From the NCBI GenBank assembly GCA_016839905.1, contig JAEOTJ010000384.1, positions 1 through 13,448 on the forward strand: 13,448 nucleotides of DNA, in the 5' to 3' direction. Both the position numbers and the translations under genes were made by a program. Below, piece after piece: positions 1 to 8,300 of the stretch. The notes under the pieces were generated by a model, which was given only the letters and a program-made list of their open reading frames with translations, was not told the DNA's origin and did not search any database. This DNA is from Promethearchaeota archaeon. Lineage in GTDB: Archaea; Asgardarchaeota; Lokiarchaeia; Sigynarchaeales; SOKP01. Each line of letters starts with the position of its first letter. Positions within the stretch are counted from its first letter, which is position 1.

Positions 1-551
1 AGTATCTGATTACCCTTAGGAGTATGAACAACTTCAGGATGGAATTGAACTCCATAGATTTTTTTTTCTAAATTCCCATAGGCCGCAATCGGACATGTTG
101 CCGTCTTTGCCAATATTTCGAATCCCTCCGGCATCTCTTTAACTTGATCTCCATGGGACATCCACGCTACTTCTCGCTTATCTAAAGAATCGAGTAGGCC
201 CATGGATTTAATTATTTCGATCTCTGTATGTCCGTATTCTTTGTTGTCATGAGCTTCAATTTTTCCTCCTAATTGATGAATTATTAAATGTAAACCATAG
301 CATATTCCCAGAATGGGGATTTTTTCTTGAAAGATGTAGTCATAAAAATCGCTTGAGAGTTGCGGGCTACCTTCTTCATACACACTTCCAGGACCGCCCG
401 ATAATATTATGCCTTTAGGAGATATTGAATTTAATTTTTCAAGACCAATGTCATATGGTAGGATTTCAGAATAAACCCCTAAATCTCTGGTCCTTCTTGC
501 GATTAAATGACAATATTGACCTCCAAAATCTAAAACAATAATGGTATCCAT
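1..551 (-). CDS. guaA: GMP synthase, glutamine amidotransferase domain/subunit (partial)
   Basis: This is the N-terminal part of GMP synthase. The domain hydrolyses glutamine and passes ammonia to the ATP-pyrophosphatase part, which aminates XMP to GMP in cytoplasmic purine synthesis. The minus strand from the ATG at 549-551 gives 183 codons, open to the window edge. It begins MDTIIVLDFGGQYCHLIARR, the class I amidotransferase start of GuaA. The nucleophile elbow GICYGLH places the catalytic cysteine at 84, and QFHPEVVHTPKG supplies His171 and Glu173 of the triad. The oxyanion-loop motif SGGPGS lies at 51-56. Archaea have either a split enzyme (GuaAa of about 190 residues) or a fused one of about 510. 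The window ends just where a split subunit would finish, so the form cannot be decided here. It is transcribed divergently from the surface-protein gene at 876. Confidence 0.93.
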   Translation of the reverse strand, partial: MDTIIVLDFGGQYCHLIARRTRDLGVYSEILPYDIGLEKLNSISPKGIILSGGPGSVYEEGSPQLSSDFYDYIFQEKIPILGICYGLHLIIHQLGGKIEAHDNKEYGHTEIEIIKSMGLLDSLDKREVAWMSHGDQVKEMPEGFEILAKTATCPIAAYGNLEKKIYGVQFHPEVVHTPKGNQI

Positions 552-590
552 TGTTAATTATAAAAAGAATTGTTAAGAGAAAAAAATTGT

Positions 591-611
591 TATTTTTAAA
601 TTTTTTTGGGT
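591..611 (-). promoter_or_regulatory. Putative BRE/TATA promoter of the GMP synthase gene
   Basis: Read on the minus strand this is ACCC, then seven A, then TTTAAAAATA. It resembles the two promoter copies in front of the large surface-protein genes (ACCAAAAAATTTAAATATT). It starts 60 bases before the ATG, which would give a short leader of about 20 bases if transcription starts some 25 bases past the TATA box. The assignment rests on spacing and similarity to the other local promoters; no start site was measured. Confidence 0.5.
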
Positions 612-824
612 AAAACCTTTCAGGTGATAACCTAATTTTTTTCATATACTTGTCATATAAAGATTTACTAATCTGATAGGACGTTCTTTGTACAAATATT
701 TATTGAAGAATAATAAAGAGAAAAATAAAGCACAGAATCTCCAAATGCAAGCGAATTTTTATCCAAATTAATCTAATTTGTTAAAAATAAAAACTTAAAT
801 TCAATGATACCTAAAAAACACTAA

Positions 825-843
825 ACCAAAAAATTTAAATATT
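825..843 (+). promoter_or_regulatory. BRE/TATA promoter of the first surface-protein gene
   Basis: The sequence ACCAAAAAATTTAAATATT begins 51 bases before the start codon. The identical 19-mer occurs 51 bases before the start of the second paralogue (5263-5281). A BRE-like ACCAAAAAA followed by TTTAAATA fits the archaeal core promoter. Transcription would start about 10-14 bases before the ATG, so the mRNA would have a very short leader. This agrees with the lack of a Shine-Dalgarno motif in front of the ATG. Confidence 0.7.
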
Positions 844-875
844 CTCTAAAAAAATATATATATTAAATCCCATTT

Positions 876-3800
876 ATGGTGATTTCTATTAAAGAAAAAT
901 CCAAGAAAATCTATATTGCTATTTTATTGAGTTTATTCATTTTGAATAATTTTAAACTTCAAAATGAAATAAAAGCTATATCATTAGATACTGAAAATGA
1001 TATAAATTTTAATGAAAATCTAAAAAAATCCGATGAAAACGGGGGAGGCTATGAAATGAATACCAATGCGCCCTATTCATGGATTGAAATACAAAGCACT
1101 GGGACCCACATGTCTACAATATCAAATGAGGATGATGATTATGAATCCATTTCACTGATTTCACAAGGGTGGTCATTTACATTCTATGAAACTTCTTACG
1201 ATACTCTTTATGTAAGTAGTAATGGCTACATGAGCTTTGGTAATTCTTATCCTGGTGATACTGGAGGTAATATCCCAGATTTTAGCGAAGATAATAAAGA
1301 TACCATTGCTTTAGTTTGGGACGACTTAAATCCAAGTGAAGGGGGTGATATTTATTATCAATTCTTTGGAACTAGTCCAAATAGATACTTAGTTATAGAA
1401 TATTATCAAGTAGTAGATTATTATGATGAATTACAAATTGGAGATTGTGAAGTTATCTTATACGAAAATGGAAATATTAAATTCCAATATAAGAGCCTGA
1501 ATGATCATATTTCACCCGAAATTGGTTTAGACCATGGAGACATGACTAATTTCAATAGATATGATCCAACTTTGCCACTTAATTCGAAAGCTATAGAATT
1601 TAATTTTGATGAGATGGACACTATCAGTTTCACATTAAATGTAAATGTGGGCGATGAATATAGCTATATCATGAATAAATTTGATGATGTTGGAATGGAA
1701 CTTTTTTTTGGGAACGAATGGGAGCAATCTTTTGGATTATTACCTAATCCAAGTAGAGGTTATAAAACAAAAATAAAGGTAACTTCTATTGAAACCAATT
1801 CGAGTTTTTGGAAAATTAATTATGAAAGCTGGGATTGGGTTTATCGGAAAGATCAATTTGGAAGTTCTGCTATCGGTTCAGATTACATATTGCATAGAAG
1901 GGATCCAACTGAATATGTTGAAGTACATAACATGACTCACTATTTTCCCTTCTTCATTCCACAGCCAAATGACATTTATATATCTTTCGCTAAATTATCT
2001 AATTTTTATTATATTAATGATTATTATTATGATGATTTATACATCGAATATGATGAGGATAAGAATGTTAATGGACATGATATTTCTCTGTATGGTCGTA
2101 TCTATTACAATGAAAATAGTGTACTAAGAAGCATTAAACTTGAATATTGGAATGATACTAGCAACCAAGTAAAAGTGATATTAGACCTTGAACTCTTCTC
2201 ATCTGAACATCTTCTAGATTTTCAGATGAATTTCAGCGTGGATGATGAAGTTTCCTACTTTCTAAAACAATTAGATAATGATAAATTAGAGCAAATTTAT
2301 GGTTCTTCTTGGGAGCAGAGTTTTGGGTTTTTGAATAATCCAATGCTATACAACAAAATGAAATTTAGTATTACGTCTATTACTCAAAACGATACTCATT
2401 TTGAAGTTGATTATAATATTTGGAATTGGACTGAGAGAACAGAGAAATTTTCTCAGAATAATGAAGATGTTGGAGGGATGATTTATCGACGAGATCCTTA
2501 TAATTATACCAATCCAATGAAAATGCCTTATATTTTCCCTTTCTTTATTCCAATATCTCTGTCATATCCTTATTATGCATATCTACCTGAGGGGTATTAC
2601 TCTTATTTATATGAACATTATTATTATGATGAGTATTGTCGAATTGAATATAATGACATATTGATGATAAATAGTCATGAAATTGAAATTGATGCTACAG
2701 CTATATATGATGAAAATGGCTTTCTAACAAGATATTATCTCGAATATGAAAATAATACATCTCATGAATATGGTGATATTATTGAGTTAAAAAGAGCCAT
2801 ACCTCGTAATTTTGAGAACTTTACTATTCCTGTTGAGCTTCACGAAGAGTATAATTGGTTAATTGTTGAATGTAATAATATGCTAATGGAAAATGCACTT
2901 GGGAGCGACTGGGAGGCTGATTATGGCTTACCAGAGAACCCCCAAGTATTAGATAAGACAAAAATTAAGATTACATTAAACATTGAAAAAAATGAAACCC
3001 ATTGGCAAACAAATTATGATCTATGGGATTGGATAAGTCATGATGATCAATTTAGTCAATCTGCCTCGCAAAGTGATACTCTAGAATTTAGAAAAAATCC
3101 TCTTAATTACACTTCTTTAAACATGCTTCCTAACATTTTCCCTCTGTTTTTGCCATATCCGGTTGAATTATATCTAGAATTCGCAAGATTAGAGGAAAAT
3201 TATAATGATTATTGGATTGATTTTGATGAAGAAACTAATTGTACAGAAATTGAATATGGAGATAACATTGGAGATATATGGATCTGGGCTAATGCAGAAT
3301 ATAATCCTACGGGGATTTTGCATAGATTATATATTTATCTCGAAAATGATACTTCCTATGAGACTATTTGCCAGTTTGAAATGATTTCTTATGTAGAAGG
3401 TCCTAAACCTCACTATATTGGAATATCAGAAGACGAAATTTATGAATATGGTGTTTATTATGATCCAGATAATGGACCTGAAGATTTTTATTTGCCTATA
3501 GATGTGAATCTTGATAGAATTAAATTGAATATTGAAATGATCTCTGGAGAAGATCCAAGTCTAAATTATTGCTTCATAATGTTTAATATGTCACAAATGA
3601 TTTCTGGAACCTATTCTAATGTTGAGAGAAAATTTATCAATATTTACGAAGATTCTATGGTAGATCTATACTCATCATTATATCTCCTTTATGGTCCATT
3701 AGTAAACAACTTTTTTTGTTCTAAAAAGGAAAATTGGAATAATATTGCTAGTTTTCTTAATAATCTCATGGATACTGTAAATATAACTGCTTTAAGCAAC

Positions 3801-5138
3801 GGTTTAAAAATGACGCAATTAGTGGACGGGAAAATCCTTGAATTTTTTACACTATATAACTCAAATGGAGTTTTAGAAACATTTGAGTTATATTATGATG
3901 GAATTGAATTTCTAAGCATCCGTCTTAATGATTTTGGCTATGGAGGAGGTGATTCTTCGCGAATTTTATTAGTGTCATCACGATATTTTCTTATAATAAT
4001 TCTCATTATATTTGCTTGTATAACTGGAGGGATCGTAGTAGTTTTAAAGATGAAAAGTTCTGGTGGAAAAAAAGTAAAATTCAAAAAACAGAAAGAAAAA
4101 GTATCTCCGGTACAAAAATTTACTCCTATAAAGGCAATTGAAGTTGAACAAATCCCATCTACGGTCATATTCTCAGAGCCTAAGAGGATCATTCAGGTTG
4201 GAATGATGTGTTCAAATTGTCGGAATGAATCGTACATAAAAGATACCGAAATAGCCAATTATTCATGCAAGAGATGCTCAGGCAAGAGGTTTTTCATTGG
4301 ATATTACTGCAAGAGATGTGATAAGGTCTTTGCTATTCCCGATAAGGTCTTCTTTAACATTAATCTAAAATATGCCGTTGAATGCAAGAAATGCGGGAAG
4401 ATAATGGAAATATTGACCTTTTCATACAAGCCGAAGAAACTTGAAGAACCTGCAGAAGATTTAAAATATCAAAATGAAGAAATATTAAAGGAAAACACTC
4501 TCCAGTCTCTTAGGCCTGAGCAAATCAAAAAGCCGGAGCCAACACCGGAATATAAAGTTAACTCAGTCACACGTGAAGAAGAAATGCAACTGGGAGTGAT
4601 GTGTTTAAAATGTACAAAAGAGCATTTCATTCCAAATTATAACATTACCGGATTTAAATGCAGTGAATGTTCAAGTAGTTTTTTTAAAATAAAATATCAA
4701 TGTAATACATGTGGGTTGCTGGATTTCATTTCGGAAGAATTATATTTAGCTTCAGGAAAAATGGAGTCATTTGGTTGCCGCTTTTGTAACGGACAAATGA
4801 GCTCATTAAGAAAAGTAAGGAGCCTTCCAACTCCCATGAGAAATGAAATCGTAAAAAAAAAGCCAGAAATCCCTCCTTTAGTCGCATTTTCAGAGCCTAA
4901 GACGGTCATTCAGGTTGGAGTAATGTGTTCAAATTGTCAAAATAAATCTTACATAAAAGATACCGAAATTATTAATTATTCATGCAAGAAATGCTCGAGC
5001 AAGACGTTTCTCGTTGGATATTACTGCAAGAATTGTGATCAGGTCTTTGCCATTTCTAATGAAACTTTCTTTAACTTTAATCAAAAGCATGCTATTGATT
5101 GCAGTAAATGTGGAAAGATGATGGAAATACTAAAATAA
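876..5138 (+). CDS. Giant single-pass surface protein with cytoplasmic triple zinc-ribbon tail (receptor-like)
   Basis: The function of this 1420-residue protein is not recognised. Order: a signal peptide or N-terminal anchor (basic start, hydrophobic 12-25); a jelly-roll-like domain about 58-245 (GWSFTFY...LYVSSNGYMSFG...ALVWDDLNP...VILYENGNIKFQY); three ~200-residue repeats at 252-447, 448-644 and 646-845, each carrying a W-E-x2-(F/Y)-G element, a WxW element and an FPFFIP-like element; and a divergent fourth unit about 846-1020. A membrane helix (about 1037-1057) is followed by a basic stretch (KKVKFKKQKEK), so the tail should be cytoplasmic by the positive-inside rule. The tail holds three modules of four CxxC each (24 Cys), probably zinc ribbons. 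Many NxS/T sequons suggest a glycosylated ectodomain. The layout resembles a transmembrane receptor or scaffold, which is inference. The ATG follows a putative BRE/TATA at the same distance as in the paralogue downstream. Confidence 0.85.
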   Translation: MVISIKEKSKKIYIAILLSLFILNNFKLQNEIKAISLDTENDINFNENLKKSDENGGGYEMNTNAPYSWIEIQSTGTHMSTISNEDDDYESISLISQGWSFTFYETSYDTLYVSSNGYMSFGNSYPGDTGGNIPDFSEDNKDTIALVWDDLNPSEGGDIYYQFFGTSPNRYLVIEYYQVVDYYDELQIGDCEVILYENGNIKFQYKSLNDHISPEIGLDHGDMTNFNRYDPTLPLNSKAIEFNFDEMDTISFTLNVNVGDEYSYIMNKFDDVGMELFFGNEWEQSFGLLPNPSRGYKTKIKVTSIETNSSFWKINYESWDWVYRKDQFGSSAIGSDYILHRRDPTEYVEVHNMTHYFPFFIPQPNDIYISFAKLSNFYYINDYYYDDLYIEYDEDKNVNGHDISLYGRIYYNENSVLRSIKLEYWNDTSNQVKVILDLELFSSEHLLDFQMNFSVDDEVSYFLKQLDNDKLEQIYGSSWEQSFGFLNNPMLYNKMKFSITSITQNDTHFEVDYNIWNWTERTEKFSQNNEDVGGMIYRRDPYNYTNPMKMPYIFPFFIPISLSYPYYAYLPEGYYSYLYEHYYYDEYCRIEYNDILMINSHEIEIDATAIYDENGFLTRYYLEYENNTSHEYGDIIELKRAIPRNFENFTIPVELHEEYNWLIVECNNMLMENALGSDWEADYGLPENPQVLDKTKIKITLNIEKNETHWQTNYDLWDWISHDDQFSQSASQSDTLEFRKNPLNYTSLNMLPNIFPLFLPYPVELYLEFARLEENYNDYWIDFDEETNCTEIEYGDNIGDIWIWANAEYNPTGILHRLYIYLENDTSYETICQFEMISYVEGPKPHYIGISEDEIYEYGVYYDPDNGPEDFYLPIDVNLDRIKLNIEMISGEDPSLNYCFIMFNMSQMISGTYSNVERKFINIYEDSMVDLYSSLYLLYGPLVNNFFCSKKENWNNIASFLNNLMDTVNITALSNGLKMTQLVDGKILEFFTLYNSNGVLETFELYYDGIEFLSIRLNDFGYGGGDSSRILLVSSRYFLIIILIIFACITGGIVVVLKMKSSGGKKVKFKKQKEKVSPVQKFTPIKAIEVEQIPSTVIFSEPKRIIQVGMMCSNCRNESYIKDTEIANYSCKRCSGKRFFIGYYCKRCDKVFAIPDKVFFNINLKYAVECKKCGKIMEILTFSYKPKKLEEPAEDLKYQNEEILKENTLQSLRPEQIKKPEPTPEYKVNSVTREEEMQLGVMCLKCTKEHFIPNYNITGFKCSECSSSFFKIKYQCNTCGLLDFISEELYLASGKMESFGCRFCNGQMSSLRKVRSLPTPMRNEIVKKKPEIPPLVAFSEPKTVIQVGVMCSNCQNKSYIKDTEIINYSCKKCSSKTFLVGYYCKNCDQVFAISNETFFNFNQKHAIDCSKCGKMMEILK
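1629..3410 (+). repeat. Three ~200-residue aromatic repeats in the first surface protein
   Basis: Three degenerate units cover residues 252-845. Landmark tryptophans at 282, 479 and 679 (EWEQSFG, SWEQSFG, DWEADYG), WxW pairs at 319/321, 516/518 and 717/719, and FPFFIP or FPLFLP at about 357, 554 and 755 recur with a period of 197-201 residues. Each unit ends with a tyrosine-rich region and an NDTS- or NNTS-type sequon. I cannot name a family for the unit. Similar repeats seem common in Asgard surface proteins, but that is from memory. Confidence 0.8.
4167..4415 (+). repeat. Zinc-ribbon module 1 (eight cysteines)
   Basis: Residues about 1098-1180 of the first surface protein. Cysteine pairs are C1112/C1115, C1131/C1134, C1145/C1148 and C1170/C1173, with 15, 10 and 21 residues between pairs. 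This suits two zinc-ribbon knuckle pairs, probably binding two zinc ions. At DNA level it closely matches module 3, including the leading FSEPK and IQVG segments. Confidence 0.8.
4587..4805 (+). repeat. Zinc-ribbon module 2 (eight cysteines, diverged)
   Basis: Residues about 1238-1310. The pairs C1243/C1246, C1262/C1265, C1276/C1279 and C1301/C1304 keep the same 15-10-21 spacing as modules 1 and 3. The residues between the cysteines have diverged strongly, so this copy is older or under different selection. Linkers rich in K, E and P separate it from its neighbours. Confidence 0.8.
4884..5132 (+). repeat. Zinc-ribbon module 3 (near copy of module 1)
   Basis: Residues about 1337-1419, ending one residue before the stop. 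The pairs C1351/C1354, C1370/C1373, C1384/C1387 and C1409/C1412 have the same spacing as module 1. Long stretches of DNA match module 1, for example TACATAAAAGATACCGAAAT and GGATATTACTGCAAGA. This suggests a recent internal duplication or gene conversion that skipped module 2. Confidence 0.8.
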
Positions 5139-5158
5139 TTATTTATTTTTCCATTTTA
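5139..5158 (+). terminator. T-rich 3' end of the first surface-protein gene
   Basis: Directly after the TAA stop comes ATTATTTATTTTTCCATTTT, a T-rich tract without a hairpin, as expected for archaeal intrinsic termination. It lies upstream of a separate promoter for the next gene. Confidence 0.45.
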
Positions 5159-5262
5159 ATAATTCTTTAGTCAGATTTTACTGGTGATTTGATGATTTAT
5201 AAATCAATAATACTTATAATGATAAACAAGATTCTTAATGATTCAAACACTTTCTTAATAAT

Positions 5263-5281
5263 ACCAAAAAATTTAAATATT
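5263..5281 (+). promoter_or_regulatory. BRE/TATA promoter of the second surface-protein gene
   Basis: This is an exact copy of the 19-base element before the first paralogue (ACCAAAAAATTTAAATATT), again 51 bases before the ATG. It sits inside a 175-base spacer after a T-rich tract, so the second gene is probably transcribed independently. No Shine-Dalgarno motif precedes the ATG. Confidence 0.7.
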
Positions 5282-5313
5282 GAATAAATAAAATATATAT
5301 TAAAATCCATTTT

Positions 5314-8300
5314 ATGGTGAATACTATTAAAAAAAAGACCAAAAATATTTTTTATGCTACTATCTTTTTATTGAGTTTATTCATTTTGAATAATCTTAAT
5401 CTTAAAAATGAAATAAAAACTAACCCATCAAATATAGAGAATGAAATTATTTTTAATGAAAATCTAAAATTATCTGATGAAAACGGGGGGGGTTATGAAA
5501 TGAATACCAATGGGTTCTATTCATGGATTGAAATACAAGGCACTGGGACCCACATGTCTACAATATCAAATGCGGATGATAATTATGAATCAATTTCACT
5601 GATTTCACAAGGATGGTCATTCACATTCTATGAAACCTCTTACGATACTCTTTATGTAAGTAGTAATGGCTACATGAGCTTTGGTCATCCTTATCCCGAC
5701 GATACTGGAGGTAATATCCCAAGTTTTGACGATGATAATAAGGATACCATTGCTTTAGTTTGGGAAGACTTAGATCCCGGTGATGGGGGTGATATTTATT
5801 ATCAATTCTTTGGAACTAGTCCAAATAGATATTTAGTTATAGAATATTATCATGTAGAAGACTATAGTGATGGGCTACAAATTGGAGATTGTGAAGTTAT
5901 CTTATATGAAAATGGAAATATTAAATTCCAATATAAAAGCCTGAATAGTCATATTTCACCTGAAATTGGTTTAGATCATGGAGATTTAATCAATTTCAAT
6001 AGATATGATCCAACTTTGCCACTTAATTCGAAGGCTATAGAATTTATTTTTGATGAGATGGACCCTTTCAATTACAATTTCACATTAAATGTTAATGTAA
6101 GCAATGAATATAGCTATATAATGAATAAATTTGATGACGCTAGAATGGAACTTTTTTTTGGTTCCGAATGGGAGCAATCTTTTGGATTATTACCTAATCC
6201 AAGTAGAGGGTATAAGACTAAGATAAATATAACTTCCATTGAAACAAATTCAAGTCATTGGAAAATTAATTATGAAAGCTGGGATTGGATTTATCGAAAA
6301 GATCAATTTGGAGGGGCTGCTATAAGTTCGGATTACATATTGCATCGAAAAAATCCAACTGAATATGTTGAAGAACATAACATGACTCATTATTTTCCCT
6401 TCTTCCTTCCACTTCCAACTGGTTATTATTTAATATTTAGTTATTTATCTGATTTTTATTATATTGATGAAGATGATTTTTATGAAGATGATTTATGCAT
6501 CGAATTTAATGAGTATATGTCTATTAATGGTCATGATATTGAGATGTATGGGGAGGCCTATTATGAAAATGGTTTACTAAGAGGGATTAATCTTGAATAT
6601 TGGAATGACACTAGCAACCAAGAAAGAGTTATATTAGACCTTGAATTCTTCTCATCTGAACATCTTCAAGATTTTCAGATGAATTTCAGCGTGGATGATG
6701 AGGTTTCCTACATTATAACACAATTAGATAGCGATAAAATGGAACAAATTTATGGCTCATCATGGGAGCAGAGTTTTGGATTTTTAAATAATCCAATGAT
6801 AACCAATAAAATGAAGTTTAATATTACTTCTATTACTCAAAACAATACTCATTTTGAAGTTGATTATAATATCTGGAATTGGACTGACAGAACAGAGATT
6901 TTTTCTCAGAATTATGAGGGTGTTGGAGGGATGATATATAGACGAGATCCCTATAATTACACTAATCCAATGAACATTCCTTATATTTTCCCTTTCTTTT
7001 TTCCTATATCCCTGTTATATCCTTATTATACATATCTGCCTGAAGAGTATAATGCTTATTTTTATGAATATTATGATTATTGTCGAATTGATTATGATGA
7101 CATATTGATGATAAATGGTCATGAAATTGAAATTGAAGGTTCAGCTATATATGGTGAAAATGGCTTTCTAACTGGATATTATCTCGAATATGAAAATAAT
7201 ACATCATATGAAGATGGTGATATTATTAACTTAAAAAGAGCCGCGCCTCGTAATCTTGAGAACTTTTCTATTCCTGTTGAACTTAACGAAGAGTATAATT
7301 GGTTAATTGTTCAATGTAATAATACGCTAATGGAAAATGCACTTGGGAGCAATTGGGAAGCTGATTATGGCTTACCGGATAACCCCCATGTATTAGATAA
7401 GACGAAAATCAATGTTACATTAAACATTGAAAAAAATGAAACCCATTGGCAAACAAATTATGATCTATGGAATTGGATAAGTCATGATGATCAATTTAGT
7501 CAATCTGCCTCACAAAGTGATACTTTAGAATTTAGAAAAGACCCTCTTAATTACACTTCATTAAACATGCTTCCTAACATTTTCCCTCTGTTTTTGCCAT
7601 ATCCGGCTGAATTATATCTAGAATTAGCAAGATTAGAGGAAAATAATTATGATTATTGGATAGATTTTGATGATAATACTAATTTTACAGAGATTGAATA
7701 TGAAGATAACATTGGAAACATATGGATCTGGGCTGATGCTGAATATAATCCTACGGGGATTTTGCATAGTTTATATATTTATCTCGAAAATGATACGTCC
7801 CATGAGACTATTTGCCAGTTTGAAATGATTTCTTATGTAGAAGGGCCTAAACCATCCTACATTGGAATATCAGAAGATGAAATTTATGAATATGGTGTTT
7901 ATAGTTGTCATTATAATAAACCTGAAGATTATTATATAAATGCTAACCTTGATAGAATTAAATTGAATATTGAAACGATAACTGGAGAATATCCAAGTCT
8001 AAATTATAGTCTCATCTTATATAACATGTCACAGATGATTTCTGGAACTTATTCTAATGTTGGGCTGAATTACATGAATATTTACGAAGATTCTATAGTA
8101 AATCCATACTCACTATATGATATCCTCTATGGTGCGTATTATGATAATTATTTTTGTCCTACAACAATAAATTGGAATAATACTGCTAGTTTTTTAAATC
8201 CTTCCATAGATACTGTAAATATAACTGCTTTAAGCAACGGTTTAAAAAGGACGCAATTAGAGGACGGGAAAATCATCGAATTAATTTCACAATATAATTC

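Larger units (their letters stand above)
552..875. other. Divergent intergenic region, no gene seen
   Basis: This 324-base AT-rich spacer separates the divergent GMP synthase and surface-protein genes. It holds a putative BRE/TATA element for each (591-611 minus, 825-843 plus). One small inverted repeat, CAAATTA and TAATTTG around ATC (764-780), lies about 45 bases upstream of the plus-strand BRE. It could be an operator, but is weak in such AT-rich DNA. I see no RNA gene or short coding region in the remainder. Confidence 0.6.
825..3935 (+). repeat. Tandem duplication, copy 1 (promoter plus 1020 codons)
   Basis: This segment is homologous to 5263-8373 from the BRE/TATA element to codon 1020 of each gene, ending at the shared residues RLNDF. 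Both copies are 3111 bases long, although small in-frame indels along the way cancel out. Long stretches match exactly at the DNA level, for instance around 1196-1242 against the corresponding part of copy 2. Beyond codon 1020 the two genes have nothing evident in common. Confidence 0.9.

Noticed and set aside
764..780. CAAATTA-ATC-TAATTTG inverted repeat as an operator
   Set aside because: Seven AT-rich base pairs are easily found by chance in this composition, and the second paralogue lacks an obvious copy.
3938..5000. Open frames on the minus strand inside the first surface-protein gene (3938-4192 and 4697-4909)
   Set aside because: They lie antisense to the zinc-ribbon coding region, resemble each other only because the modules are repeated, and show no domain or promoter.
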